64,000 bases of DNA. Source: Gracilaria gracilis. Its lineage: Eukaryota > Rhodophyta > Florideophyceae > Gracilariales > Gracilariaceae. Position numbers and translations under genes: made by a program. Positions 1-12,319 of the stretch are shown here, in pieces (within the stretch, counting starts at the first letter, position 1; every line of letters begins with the position of its first letter). The notes beneath the pieces were generated by a model that was given only the letters and a program-made list of their open reading frames with translations, was not told the DNA's origin and made no database searches. The stretch spans positions 165,813-229,812 of the forward strand of contig JARGSG010000094.1 of the NCBI GenBank assembly GCA_030374805.1. Direction: 5' to 3'.

Positions 1-21
1 GCCGGAGGAATATCCTGAGTT

Positions 22-729
22 TCAGCTCGGATCGTCCTGTCGGTTGACTGGCAGGAGGTACACTCCGGTCGGACCCTTCGTCGGGGCCTTTTTCAGTTCC
101 GATCGGTTTTGCCTCTCGCCGCTAGCGAATGCATTGTCCGTATGTTCAATAAAGAATTTGGGTGTGTGGTTCGGTAGCTGAGCTACCATTGCGGCCATTG
201 TACTGTTCAGAGCTAACGTTGCAGGTTCCGAACGGTCCGTCCTCAGAATATTCCTGACCATATCGTGTACGATCGGTGGAATATCCTGGTGCAGAAGCGC
301 CGGAATTCGGTCCTTGAGATACGTCTCCATGGCCGTGGGGACGTGAACCTCAATTTCCGTCCAGAGTCTCTGCAGGGCGTAGGGAGCGATCCCTTCCCAG
401 TGTTCCCGAGCGCTAGTCCGTTCGGTAAGGAGTGGGGGCGCGGAGCCAGTTGCACCCCGCGGCGTCTTCTCCTTTCCAAGAAAGGGGGCGAGAGCAGTTG
501 CGTCGCCCTCGTTCCGTGCGGACTTTGACCTGTTACGTGTGGAGCCATCTCGGAGAATCCTTTCGGGCTCATTTGGAGGCGTGACGTAGGCCGTCGCGTT
601 ACTTCGATTGCTTCGACGGCCAACCGAAGCGGCATACGAAGCGGCGCGAATTATGACTGGTATGGACTTTGTGCAGAGTTTCTCGACCAAAGACCCTTCA
701 CCAATGTCTCCATGCAGAAGATTACTCAT
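22..729 (-). CDS. Hypothetical protein, possibly Gag-like
   Basis: The frame is open over about 266 codons; the first in-frame ATG is at 727-729, giving 235 residues. I do not recognise a domain. The N-terminal half is rich in Arg, Ser and Pro; the C-terminal half is more ordered, with helix-like stretches around Trp and Leu (ALQRLWTEIEVHVP) and a Met/Val-rich segment. It lies in a region of decayed retroelements on the same strand as the gypsy relic next door, so an unidentified Gag of another element is possible. No zinc knuckle is visible and no partner pol lies downstream inside the window. It could also be a host gene or a chance ORF. Confidence 0.3.
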   Translation of the reverse strand: MSNLLHGDIGEGSLVEKLCTKSIPVIIRAASYAASVGRRSNRSNATAYVTPPNEPERILRDGSTRNRSKSARNEGDATALAPFLGKEKTPRGATGSAPPLLTERTSAREHWEGIAPYALQRLWTEIEVHVPTAMETYLKDRIPALLHQDIPPIVHDMVRNILRTDRSEPATLALNSTMAAMVAQLPNHTPKFFIEHTDNAFASGERQNRSELKKAPTKGPTGVYLLPVNRQDDPS

Positions 730-1341
730 ACTGTACGTATCAGTTCCAAGATCGGTTCTGCTATTCCGTACGGTCTCGCATTTTACATCTAGGTCGGGAT
801 ACCAATATGGTATAATGCACAATAATGGAGAGAGTCCGAAGCAGTCTTGAGACGAGAGTGGCGGTGGCGTACAGTCGTGTGACTGTAATGAGTCCGAACG
901 GTGAAGGAGGGTGGAAGCACCGGGCAGTCGAAGGAAGATTGGACGGTTGGTATCATCAAGCGCGTACAGGTGCGGGCAAAAGGGTACGAACGGTCTGAGA
1001 AACCTTAGTAGAATATACCGTGCGGTGTATCATTAGTGCAAGCTGGAGAGGAAGACGTTCGGCATAAGATGCTTGTCGTTTACGATTAGGGCTTTGGGAG
1101 ATCCGAGCTACAACTAAATATTGGGCCTGCGCCCCCTACTGACTACTGTACGATCGGTTTAATTTGCCTTGTCACTACCCAACCTGCACCCGTGTCCAAG
1201 TTGTACGCTGCGCCAGCCCGTCCGGTACTCGATCACCAAATCGTACACGTGGCGGTGCCACTGCACCGGCTCACCGTGCACTAACCCTTTGAACGTGAAC
1301 AGCCTATTGGATATGCTGCGCACCAACTCAAGCTCACTATA
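730..1341. other. No gene seen
   Basis: About 600 bases between the first ORF and the gypsy relic. Read on the minus strand, 1170-1340 continues an open frame for some 55 codons beyond the RNase H relic, so it may be decayed downstream pol sequence. No integrase motif is recognisable. Confidence 0.4.
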
Positions 1342-1379
1342 CTACACTCTATTGGCCATGATCCAGCCTTTTAGTTGTT

Positions 1380-3157
1380 TTAAAAAGCAGATGGCGGGTC
1401 TTCTTTTGCACAGTTCTGAGGTCTCATGATGCCAGTGAGGTAGGACCAGTCCAACTTCGAGTCCAGAACTGGAATGATAGAAGCTAACATCAATGTCTTC
1501 AAACCACGCACAGTCTTGGCGATCAGATCCCTGCTTGGTTTCACGGACCACTGCGCTAGCATATCGACCAATACGTTTTGCTCGCCTGGCAGGTGTTCGA
1601 TAATATATCTAAATCTACTGAGTTTGATGGCCCAACAGGTCAACTTGCTTGCAATGTGGCAACCTTTTTTGGGAGTTCTTCCATAGAGGTCGTACAAATA
1701 CACGAGATTTGCGTGTTCTATAAAGATAGAAACCCCATGTCTTAATATCAGGTAGTCCAGCCGACACATGGACTCAACAATTGCAAAACATCCCTTTCCA
1801 GGAACGCGTATTGCCTGCTTCGTGCGATTGGCGATCTTCTGATAGAAGTCTTCCATTAGCTAGTGCAATGAGGCCACAAACTTCGAATAGACTGGAATAG
1901 AGGTTCTCATCCAATTAGTGGCCCATAAAAGCTGCTGCAATTTTGCCACATTTGAGGGTTTCTTCATCTGTAAGAAAGAGTCCAAGTTCTTTGGACTGTA
2001 CCTTACTCCATCCTTGGATACAGTTCTTCCGCAAAATTATACCTGTCTGGCGAACAGGTTGGATATCTTCGCGTGCACCTTGAGCCCGACTTCACGACCC
2101 AACTGCTGAAAGTTCTTCCAGTTCAGCAGTAGCTCTGATTCGCTTGCGGAGTAGATTAAAAAATGGTTCAGCTACTGCAACCTCTTTGCTACTCGACCTT
2201 CAAACTTTTTTTGCAAAAATGCCTGAAACTGCTTGCCTGAATCGCTTCCACCTTGCAGCAAGCGACGGGAAGAATACACACCGATTGGTGTTTCGATCGA
2301 CATGAATTCTTGAGATTCATTCGATAAGAGCACTTTCCAATAACCATTCGCAAGATCAATGTTTGCAAAACAGCAACTACCAGAAATGTCCTGTAGCTTT
2401 GGCTCCAAATGAGTCATTGCGGACTGAATTGGAATAGTTCTAGAATTGTGACCTCTCAGATATACCGTTAAACGAAGCTTTTTGGAGCCAGGCTTGAGAA
2501 CAGCGAGTGCAGGGCTTGCCCATCTAGCAGAAGGGTTTTTGTAGATTTCCCTTACAGACTCAGTTTGTGGATTATTTGTATGATGAAATCTCTCTGTTGT
2601 GGGGCGTATCGCCGTTGGGGCGATCGATAAGGCCTAGCGTTTGGAATTGGAGTGATCGTAAGTGGTGTTATGTTTGCGGGACGGTCAGGTTCAAGCGTAA
2701 TCTGAAAAACATCGCGATTCCCGTTCAGTATTGAGAATAACTGATCTGCACCACCGTTGGAAATGCCTTGCTTTCTGATACTTTCGACGATTGATCGAAA
2801 GGCGACTCTAATGGATTCATCCGAATCGTTCTCAATACCTGTCACGATACTTTCAGGCAGCTCAATGGGGTCGTCATCTATACTCTGCTACGACATACCA
2901 CTGTACTGTGCCTTATGGAGCTTGACAGCTGTTGGATCAATATCTTCAATATGCTTGTCATGTACGTGGAGACGGACGATCTCCAAGTGTTCGTCCAAAT
3001 TGAAACCAATGGCATTCAAAGAAGGTCTGCCAACAAGTAATGCATTCATGTCGTCGTGATCACGACGACGTAATTTATGCCACGAAGACGCAGGGTGATA
3101 TTTGATCCCGGAAAAGAAATGTGTTATAGATGCATGGATATATTTGGCGCGTAGCAT
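1380..3157 (-). pseudogene. gypsy pol relic (protease end, RT, RNase H)
   Basis: Segments in order on the minus strand: 3157-2888 carries a protease-like C-terminal part (LLVGRPSLNAIGF); 2845-2552 is the connection to RT with a Pro/Arg-rich ARPYRSPQRRYAP stretch; 2417-2172 holds RT motif A (FANIDLANGYWK, with the catalytic Asp kept) and part of motif B; 1856-1380 is RNase H ending in FRYIIEHLPGEQN. At least four frame changes or stops separate them. The YxDD box could not be located and is probably in the damaged stretch between 2172 and 1856. Confidence 0.75.
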
Positions 3158-3215
3158 TGTACACCGAGTCCAAATGCTCCTTCCAACAGAAAAGGCTTGT
3201 CGAAATGCTTCACTG

Positions 3216-4310
3216 TTACTGCGCAGAAGGGGACAGCCTTAAGAAGCTCCTCGTAAAGTCCGTTAGAGATTGCGCTACAATCTGCACCGAATCTTCGAGT
3301 GCGACTGCACGACCTTGGCCTTCGATGGTTACACTATACCGCCCCCCAATATCCTCGATCGAATCCGGCACGGCTACCACGAAAGTCTTCATGGCTTTCT
3401 TGGCCTTGAAATAACTATCCAAGATTTTCTTGCGCTCCTCTGGTGTCGTCTTCGGACAATCCTTCTTCAGGTGGTTTCCATTACAGTTGGGGTTCAGACA
3501 TTTCACCTCTTTGGCAAAGGATGTCTTGTTTGAGGCCAAGTCAGGTCATTCGGAAGCTGATTTACGTTCGCCAGAGTTCTTCCAAGCACTGTCTGAGCAC
3601 TTAGGCCCCACATTCCGATGAGTAGCTTTGTCTCGTTCACCACGATCTCTACGCGAACGTTTGATCGAAAAAACCAGAGTAGATCGTGCATCTTTTTTCT
3701 GCGCCACTTCTCCTGCAAGAGAATATGTTTCTCGTCGAAGGAGTTTGATGCCCCCTTTTTCGGTCTTAGACCACAACAAGCCCTTCATGCGCACGCGCCT
3801 GCGTAGTAGCGGCGGTTCTAACTTCCCTTCCATTCGACCATTCAAGAACTTGCCCTCATCGAAATCAGTCAGAACCTTGGAAGCGTTTTTCTGGTCTAAA
3901 GTTTTGATCACATCGATGACGAACATGACAACTCCACCAGCTGGATCGTCTTTACACAGTCGGTAGTAGACTGTAATCAAGGGGGAATGAATTCGTTCAG
4001 TCGGATTCCATGGTGCTTCTGATAATGCAGAATCGAACCAAGCTTGACCCATTTCCAGCATTGCATTTTCTACAGTAGTTGCACCTGCAATACCTATCAT
4101 CATGCAGATTGCCTGTAGAGTACTGCTTTCCTTGCAATCCCGAATCGGTGCGATTGGTATCTTGTGAGCTTCGGCTTTGATCCGGTTTACATCCGCGAAC
4201 TTTTCTTTGTACGCCACATAGGGAGTTTCAAACTTGGTGAGCTGAGGCTGTGTCGCAGAAACCAGGTGAGGCGGGCTGATAAAAGCAATAACTTCATAGT
4301 TAGAAGCCAT
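3216..4310 (-). pseudogene. gypsy gag relic with zinc knuckle
   Basis: The ATG at 4308-4310 opens a frame (MASNYEVIAFISPP) running to 3546. A second frame, 3539-3216, contains the CCHC knuckle CLNPNCNGNHLKKDC and the start of the protease region. The two are joined by a frameshift near 3540. The spacing C-x4-C-x3-H-x4-C is close to, but not the same as, the usual C-x2-C-x4-H-x4-C. The first 170 residues resemble a Gag capsid region in helix content only; no closer match is claimed. Confidence 0.65.
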
Positions 4311-6159
4311 AACGATAGTGCAACTGTGTCGCCAAAACCACACCTCAACCTGAACGTTGCTCTTCTAGATCAGCAACGCGCTTTTTTGACTAGTTACAGG
4401 TCGGTGGTGGAAACCAGCAAACAAGATGGGCCCAACTTTTGCTCTGGCTTCCTTGCCTTGATTCAGGTTACCGCTACCGGGCTGGCAGCGGCATTTATAA
4501 AGATGTGCCCGGGATATAACACACCTAGCATTAATGATGATGTCGAATTAGACCATCAGTGTGCCGCATATGCGCACAAAATTATAATGCATGGGGCGCA
4601 CTCCCCACGTGGCAAAACTGGTTCTATTTAACCCTGCTGCGTTAGGTAACCTGACTCAGGTTATTGTGAAGGTGGGCTTTGATATTTCATCAACAACAGA
4701 CCTAACTCAGCATTTGTATTTTTCTCGTCACATACAAGCACACAGATGAACTACAAAGGCTTCGAGAAGCAAACCACTTCCCAACAGTTCTGTTGTACTA
4801 CAGAGAAAAAGAATTACAATATAGCAATGTATTTTGTTTTTAGAACGGCATAATGATTAATATATAAATAGTTTCTCAAGAGATGGGTGACTTGTAATGT
4901 AGAAAACTTTGCGGTACAGAAACAAATTTTCACACATCACACATACTACTGTGTATGATTTACAGCCTATGAATTGAATTCGCAACTCTCTTTGCTGAGT
5001 GTATTCTACCGAGTACTGAGTTATCTATGTTGAACAGATACATCTCAATGCCAATGAGAAATTAACAAATTACCCAGAGTATATCTAGATCATTCAAGTA
5101 TAAACAGATTAGTGTATTATATACGAAAACTGCATCACTTTTTCGCTTTGTATTTAACCCTATAGACGTACAATAAATTCAATAAATCTTTAAGTTCTTG
5201 AAGAGATACAGACAAATGCTGAGGTAGGTCTAACTCTTCTTGTCAACAGACCTCCACCATAATCTTTCGGATTCTCCGCAAATAAATACAAATTGCTATA
5301 TGACAAGACGTTTCAGATAATGACGACTAATCTCGGGGTTTCCCGATATAGTGTAAAAGTTAATCAAAATAGAACTGTGTGAGTCACCTTCAACAATGCT
5401 TCCAATTTGGCAAACTTCTATTATTTTGAGCAATAAGTTAGTAGTACGGTAGAACACCTAATCATATACGAATGACATATAGCATGTCATACATGCCAGT
5501 CTTTATGAGGTGGGGGATACAGTTTTCATCTACAAATCTACGGTCGCCAGAGGCAGCTACACTTCAATGGGTGGTCTATCTTTGTCTTACACATCTTGGA
5601 GGTCTAATGTGACGTCGTTGTATGCACAACAGGTACCTATTTCAAAAAAATGGGCACCAGGAAGAGGTCTCTTCCAGGTGCCGGAAAAGTGTTAATCACG
5701 TTACTGTTCATGGATTCAGAGAAACTATAGCAAGTCAGCTTTAAGCTGCTGGGTTTTTGGATGCAAATGTTGCACAGCAAACGAGGCATCGGGACTATTC
5801 TTGTTTACACGCGTATCAGAATCTAACTGGAATGGTTGACGAGCAACAGCAAGCAGCGATAGTTGGTCAACTAGTGATGCTGCGTGTAGGGGACGAATAT
5901 GTAAGGATAGTAAATGCCCGCAGACAAGAGTAAATAGTTGCGCACCGAAGTGATGGAGGGGCAGAAAGAGAGAAAGGAAATGTTCAAGTGGAAGAGCCGG
6001 GCAGCACTGAGGAAGGGTTACGCTTTAGGAAGCGACAAAGACAAGGCAATATATAGACTACAATTTAAAGCATATCAGGGCAAGTTACTGTTCATGTCAG
6101 AAATTACTACGGAGATGTAAATACGCAGGACACGGAAGAGAAGCAAGAATGAGGCAGAG
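4311..6159. other. AT-rich stretch, no gene; contains a strong hairpin
   Basis: No supported coding region. This may include the 5' LTR of the gypsy relic, but no repeat partner was found. A perfect hairpin sits at 5653-5682. Confidence 0.5.
5653..5682. repeat. Perfect inverted repeat (hairpin)
   Basis: Arms GGCACC-a-GGAAGAG and CTCTTCC-a-GGTGCC pair fully around a 2-base centre (gt), with an A opposite an A at one position in the stem. It lies in non-coding DNA. A related GGAAGAG/CTCTTCC hairpin occurs at 50141-50158. Confidence 0.75.
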
Positions 6160-6839
6160 AGGTAGCGTGCGAGCAGATGCGAACAAGACGGATCGAAGTG
6201 CGCGCATAGTTGACCGCCGGCGATCAGAGCGCCGCGCCAGACAGGTAGCGAAATTTATTTTGCCAGTGAATGTCACCGGCGCATTGCTGTGCGCCAGGCG
6301 CTGCACTGCGCACGAATGACGTGTGTGTGACGCTCTCGCCTTGCAAGAGGCCGAACGATATCTGCACTGTCCCTCAAGGCAAAGCGACTACTCTTCCTAC
6401 ACCACTTATAGCATCTATTCATGCAACCCAATTCATAAGTAAGACACAATATCAACGACAGAAGAGCAAGGTCTGTGGACACAATTTCTCTGCAAATCTA
6501 TCTTTTCTCTAGCATCATCTTGCAGATGCTGAAGGCGTGATGCAACATCCAAAACATAATATGAATTCTTTCATGAATTACATTCAATACACAAACAGCT
6601 CCATTAGCTTTAAGCTTGAAAGTCATTCTTTGTTCAAACCAGTAAACTCCGAACCCAGGTATCATGTAAAAACCCCGTGGCACAAAAACACATGTACCCT
6701 TTGTGGAGAAAAAGAGAAGAGTTGTTAACCACAAACAGTCATAAACAATGACTCAAACAGTGAAACATGTAACAAACAAAAGAATCAAAAACAAAACAGA
6801 ATTGAACAAAGTAGTTATTGTATTCAGTAGATCCCAACA
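6160..6839 (-). repeat. 3' LTR of the copia relic
   Basis: On the minus strand the repeat begins TGTTGGGATC at 6839, eight bases after the pol stop codon. It runs on to about 6160 and contains a poly(A)-type AATAAA within GGCAAAATAAAT. A second copy of this sequence lies at 45576-46250 on the plus strand. The outer boundary near 6160 is where similarity to that copy fades, so it is approximate. No matching 5' LTR was found upstream of gag at 11.0-11.9 kb. Confidence 0.7.
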
Positions 6840-6846
6840 ATTATTC

Positions 6847-8300
6847 TTAGAACGACTCAATATGCATCAAGCTGACCATCCTCCTCACTTCTGAGAGAGA
6901 CGCACACTTTTTCAGTATGTCACCGATCTGTGGACTCTTTGGGATTTCGTGCAGGTTAACAATTTGATCTCTTTCCAGGTCCCGCACATGATGCGTATTC
7001 AAATCAATGTGCTTGTTTCGACCACATATCTGTCGACTCGAGGTCAAAGATATAGCAGCCGAGTTATCATTCATGGTATTTGTGGCCTCGAACCAAGATC
7101 CTCGCTCCAGGGCTGGATGTGTGCGTATTCAAAGCACATCTTCCGAATCCACGAAAGGTCTTTCCCGCAAGCAGAAAGAGCGATATACTCTGCCTATGCC
7201 GAAGAGAGCGCAATGACCGTTTGGCGCTTCGATCTCCATATGAAAGGGGCGTCGTTGACGGCAATAACGTACCCCGTTGTAGACCTACGAGTTTCAATGC
7301 ATCCCATCCAATCGGCGTCAGCGTACGCACAGAATGAGGCAGGAGAAATGGTACGGTTGGTTTGGTGATGAAGTCCATAATACATGGTGCCAGCCAGATA
7401 CCTAAATAATCGTTTGAGCAGCGATAAGTGCCGTTCACATGAGTGATGTAAATGATGTGAGAGCGATGAGATGGGATAGGAAAGGTCAGAACGGGTAGGT
7501 ACAGAAATATAAGGTAAGGCAGTAATCCCAGACCTGTACTTTGCATGACCATCTGTCGAATGAATGATGTCTTCTTCACCAGATTGCAGTACATTTGCAG
7601 CCGTATGGAAAGGGGATCCCACTGCATTGCACAGTTGCATACCAAACTTTTTGAGAACTTGTAGTGCATAATCATATTGATTAACCTTAATGCCGGAAGG
7701 AGATCGCTGAGTATTCCAACCGATGAATGACTTCAGCTTCCCATAGAGCTTCACATCAAATGTTGCAGACAGTTTGTGTTTGAAGTCATTTAGAATTTTG
7801 GCATTGTTCGCAGTGAGTGAGCAGTCGTCGACTATAACAGCCAAGATCAGGAAGTTGTCCTGCTCGCGGAACATGAATACGTGAGAGTCGAGAGCTAATG
7901 TCACAAAGTTCCATGACAGCAGAGCTTCAGAAAAGAGGAAAACCCATATTATTCCAAGTTGAACAGCGCCGTAGATAGAATTAACCAGTTTAGAGACATG
8001 GCCTGGCTTCTCCACCAAGCCGGTGGAGTTGGATGTTTGTTCCATAATTATCGGAACATCTAGTGTTCCATACAAGGAAGCGTTCCAGATGTCTGCTCCC
8101 TCCGGTAAAAGGTATTGTGCAGCGGCAACTGAGAGAATAATGCGTAATGCTTTATGAAAAGCTACTGGCGCATAAGTGTTAAACGGATCGAAGTCAATGA
8201 AGAGCTTCTGCTTGTCTCCCCGTACACAGCAGCGTGCCTTCTTGGAGAACTTCTTCCCGACTCCATCCAACACCTTTGCCTTGAAGATCCAAGTCTACGC
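6847..8300 (-). pseudogene. copia RT and RNase H relic
   Basis: The frame 8273-7194 begins in the copia RT fingers (KARCCVRGDKQ, TYAPVAFHKALRIILSVAA) and holds palm motifs (DIWNASLYGTLD; ILAVIVDDCSLTAN, where VDD stands for the usual YVDD). It runs into RNase H (SFCAYADADWMGC, RRSTTGYV, WRSKRQTVIALSSA). A frame change near 7194 leads to the RNase H end at 7074-6847 (KHIDLNTHHVRDL), with a TAA at 6847-6849. The Asp-Asp pair of the active site is present. The first motif-A acidic residue appears as D in ADIWNA, followed by N where D or Y is usual. Confidence 0.85.
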
Positions 8301-8578
8301 GAACTTTTTCATCCATGATTCTCAAGGTATAAGCTCCCAAGTGTTACGACGAATGAGTGCGTTCATCTCGTGGTCGATGCCCTCACACCAACCGGAATTC
8401 CTGCATGCGTCCTTGAGACTACTTGGAACGTTGGGACCATACACAATTTTCCTGGAGACCCATACATTTGGGAAATTATCCGCGATTGTTGTCATCGCCT
8501 TTACCAGGTTGTCTTCCAAGTCAGAGCCGCTACTGGTCTGTGAGGTATTCTCCATATCCTCTGTCTCCTGTTGACGAT

Positions 8579-9781
8579 TTATTCCCTCAGGAAGATGGAG
8601 ATGTTTAGAAGACGAGAAGAGTTGACTGAATTGAAGTCCAGAATACGGCAAGTAATGACCGAGTTTTTCTCCGGCACAAACACAAGAGCGAGTGTGATAT
8701 CGCTTTGCATGCCCACGAAGTGCGCAAAGACAGTACCGGGGAGGAACTTGTTTGATGCCACGGTCTTGGACCGATATACGAAGGCATAGCCAGGCTGACC
8801 AAAGTTCGGAATGTTCGTAAAGTCAAGTATGGTGGACGGATCCCATTCCAGAATCAGTATCCGTCTCTGTATCCTTGAAGAATAAGCTCTATTTTGGAGC
8901 CAATTTCCATGGTTCATTGCCTCCGCCCACAAGGAAATGGGCAGTTTGCTCGCGAAGAGAAGCACACGAGCTTTGGTTCAATGTTCTTGGATAAGCGTCT
9001 CCGCGGTGCCACTAGATTCGAAAGCGTAGGCAGGAGAGTAGTCTAAAACCATGCCATGATCGAAACAGAAAGTGTCGAACTCCGTGCTTTTGTGTTCGCC
9101 GGCCCCGTCCATGCGAATATTCTTCAAGCGAAACGAGTGGTTAAGTTCTAGCTCCGATCGGCGTTTGTACCAATCCAGGTGCTTCAAAAAACCAGCACAT
9201 GCCTTGTCTATCAAGAAAAAAACGTCCGATTTGGAGAGGTGGTTATCCAGTATGACCATGGCGTAGATTGCGCCAGAGAGGGATGGCGAGATCTTTCCTG
9301 ACAGGTCCATGTGGATGAATTCCAAAGAACTTGAAGTCGAAACGGGTCGCGACCGGGCGGTAATTGGATTCCGTTTTCTCTTGCCTGTTAGGCAAAGAAC
9401 GCACTTCAACTATTCCGAGATAAAACGTTGAAAGTAAGGCACAGAGTCGAAAGACTTAGCAAGGTTCTGATTTCTACTTGGGTGAGAATGACCAGTTCGA
9501 CCGTGCCACTTCAAATCCAGCTTCTGATTGCTGTTCCTTGCGTTCAAGACCATCACTTGTTTGTCGTTGTCTGTGAGGTGCAGGACGAATAGGTTTTGGT
9601 TGATTTTCGCTGCCCAAATGACCTCAGAGTTTCGTTTAGTATCCATAATGAAACATCCATTGAATTGCCGAATGGTGGAAGTGAACATCACCATGAACTC
9701 GACACTGAGAAGGCTAACATAAAGGATGTTCGACTCAAAGACAGGGGCGTGGTAAGCCTCGATGACTGTGTCACGGTTCAA
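8579..9781 (-). pseudogene. copia integrase relic
   Basis: Frames 9781-9410 (pre-integrase region, WHGRTGHSH), 9409-8978 and 8965-8579 together cover copia integrase. The catalytic core shows D in FIHMDLSGKI, D in IRMDGAGEHKS and E in SSGTAETLIQ. After it comes the copia-typical SLWAEAMNHGNWLQNRAY segment. Frame changes near 9410 and 8970 break the gene. The normal HHCC finger is only partly visible because of damage at the 9410 junction. Confidence 0.8.
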
Positions 9782-9853
9782 AGATATCCAGACATGACCT
9801 GTGCTGACGAGACGGGCTGTTCCTGAAGCAGCGTGAACAGTCTCGATCTCAAT

Positions 9854-11021
9854 TCATTTGTAGCAAATGAACGACTTCTGCGAATGGAATAAGTGATGAG
9901 TTGCCCCTGAGTCAATAAAGGCCGAGTCCACTTTCGTTTGAGAAAGAAGAGCGATCTTACTTTCCAACTTGGCCTTATTGCAGTTAAAGGCAGGCAAAGG
10001 AGGTCGATCATCATTCCTTTGCACCACATATGAATGAGCTTTGGATTTATGATTGGAGTTATGATTATCATTTCCATCCCCCTTTGGTGCAAAGCCTGAG
10101 TTCCAGTTGGATTGGAGTTGCCCTCCTTTACGGGACCCCATATTGTGAGCGACGCAAACCACCGTTGTTGCGATTAGCTGGTTGTCGTCCGTTGGAGTTG
10201 TGCTGGTTATCATTATTGTCAGCCTTCCCAGGTTTTCGATTGTAGCAATCTCGAGCGTAGTGTCCGCGACGACCACAGTAATAGCAGTTATCATAGTAGC
10301 GGCTCTTGGTAGCCGAGGACTTATTACGTCGGTTTTGCTGCTTCCGACTACCCTTCTTTGCAGTGTTGGCTTTTGTCTTGGTAGTAGTGGGAGTGGACGA
10401 AGAAGAAGAGGATTTCGGGATGTTTGGGTTCCTGCGACGATCCACTTCAGCTTTGACAGCATTCACGATGGAGTCGAAGCCCACTGCGGTTAGGTTCGAC
10501 ATCATGGCTAAGGGAGCGAAGGAGCAGGGATGACTTTGAATGAGTGTGGAGACTTTGCCCTTCTCTGAACGTTCCTCATCGAAGGTGACAAGTTCCCCAA
10601 CTACTTCCAGGAACTTAGCGGCGTGCTTGTTCCAGTCCCCACTGTCCTTGTATCCCAAAGTTTCCAGACGGTGGCGGATGTTCTGCACAGCCTGCTCGTG
10701 GGAGGTTGTGTACACGCGCCGCAGTTCATCTCATAGATCTCTGGCCGTTTTGTCATCGTCGTCGACAAAATTTCGAACGAGGGCAAGCGGAGAGTCACCG
10801 AGAAAGAGCGTGATGGTGCCCTTCAACTTGAATGACTTCTCGAACCAAGATCTCTTTGCCCGGTTTGCGGGATTGAACCCATCAGGACTTGGGTCAAGGC
10901 CAGAGAGAAATTATTCGCCTCTATGGAGATACGTCAGAAGACAACGAACCCAGAGAATGTAGTCGGTGGGGACATTGAGCTTTGGAAGACTGCCTAGGAG
11001 ACTCTCATTTGTTCCCGACAT
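9854..11021 (-). pseudogene. copia gag and protease relic
   Basis: The ATG at 11019-11021 starts MSGTNESLLGSLPKLNVPTD, but the frame stops after about 35 codons. The main Gag body continues in frame 10715-10128 (ETLGYKDSGDWNKHAAKF) and carries a canonical knuckle CYYCGRRGHYARDC flanked by basic and Asn-rich sequence. The frame 10462-9854 carries the aspartic protease motif AFIDSGATHHLF. At least three frame changes or stops are present. Confidence 0.8.
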
Positions 11022-11926
11022 TGAGGCGTCTGGGGAGTGACGGAGAAATATGTATGATCAACCTCTTCTACGAGATAAGGATATCGCGACCTACGGGTAA
11101 GGAACTTTTCTCCTTCTTCTTAGACTTCTTTAACTTCTTCTTCAACTTCGCCAGTCCCTTACCGGTGGAGGAGGTGTGAACTTGAGGTGACACCGACCTT
11201 ACTAAGGGATGCAGACGATCAATTTAGGACGGGTCCTCGCAATTAAGCAGCTAAACTCGCACCAAAACGATCCGACCTCCCAAAGATCTTCCCGAAACGA
11301 CGTGGCGTTGGGCACTTTACTTCTTCAAACCAAATCGAAACAAAGCGGATGCCGGTCATATAGTGAGATAATAGAAAACGGTTTCTCTGTACCGCAGAAG
11401 TGAGCTACGGCAAGAAAAGGAACACGGCGAGCAACAAAGTCTCCCCAACACACTAAAAAAAAACTTTTTTTCAAGAAGGCTGCGAGAACACACACAAAAA
11501 CTAGCAGACAAAAAGATCTCCGGCTGCGAAGGATCGGAACAACTTTCTAGTCATGTACCCATAAACTAAGGGACAAATTTCGACCAGGTAGAATATTTAG
11601 CGATAGTTGCGCGACCAACCAGTCAGTTCCGCAAACGTGCGGTATTGATAAAGACAGACAAAAAAGTTCTTTCGTATGTTTAATCGTCATACGCGCAGAA
11701 AATTTAGGACTTCCGTAGAAATAGAAAAGAAATAAGTTCCGAAACTGTTTTGCAAAAGCCAGACGGAAACAAAATAACCTTCAGCGACACTAAGAAACGT
11801 TGAGAGATATACAGAAGATACCGTTTTCGTACGAGGGTCGCTCATAGAGTCAAAGTGCATTGTAGTTGCGCAGTAGTGGAGGAACGGTTCACAAGCAATA
11901 CAGGTTGAAACGAGAGGTCTACACCA
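11022..11926. other. No gene seen
   Basis: Stretch between the copia gag start and the left terminal repeat of the DNA transposon. It should contain the copia leader and 5' LTR, but no similarity to the 3' LTR is visible, so the 5' end is lost or very diverged. Confidence 0.4.
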
Positions 11927-11930
11927 AGTG

Positions 11931-12007
11931 ACTGCAAATAGTGTGGTTCCCCAATTAGTGTGGTACACCAATTATCGTAGGCCGGAGAAGACCACACTAT
12001 TTGCGGT
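11931..12007. repeat. Left subterminal palindrome of the DDE transposon
   Basis: The sequence ctgcaaatagtgtggt at 11932 is followed 57 bases later by its near-perfect inverse, accacactatttgcgg at 11991-12006. One mismatch is seen over about 16 bases. It could serve as a paired transposase binding site or form a stem. Confidence 0.7.
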
Positions 12008-12319
12008 ACGGAGACCAAGCCCTGTGGGCTCAAATGCTGCGGGTCGGGCTGCATTTTGGCGCGCAAATGTCCATATGCACCCACAAAAATCCCGAGACGA
12101 AACTTTCTCGAGGTGCCACAGAGTATTCGTACGCCGCCCAACTTGCAGAGCTTCAAAGAGCTCGCCTAATATGCCGGTCTCTACATCGGCCTCTCCCATC
12201 GTCCTCGCCTTCCAGAGAGCCAGCCAGCACCAAAATTCCAACCAAGAGCCGATAAAACAACCGCAAGAACCTCAAACAAGCACTACAATAGCTTCAAATG
12301 ACAGTCAGGACCTCCGTCT

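Larger units (their letters stand above)
1342..4310 (-). mobile_element. Decayed Ty3/gypsy retrotransposon
   Basis: Read on the minus strand the order is Gag, zinc knuckle, protease-like segment, reverse transcriptase and RNase H, which is the Ty3/gypsy order. The pieces lie in several frames and are cut by many stops, so the element is dead. No integrase was recognised beyond RNase H and no flanking LTR pair could be matched by eye. The RNase H end (YIIEHLPGEQN) is unlike that of the two chromoviruses in this window, so this is a separate and older lineage. No chromodomain is present. Confidence 0.8.
6847..11021 (-). mobile_element. Decayed Ty1/copia retrotransposon (internal region)
   Basis: The minus-strand order is Gag with a CCHC knuckle, protease, integrase, RT and RNase H. 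Integrase before RT identifies Ty1/copia. The copy has several stops and frameshifts and lacks a recognisable 5' LTR; a DNA transposon begins about 900 bases upstream of gag. Its 3' LTR follows directly. Confidence 0.9.
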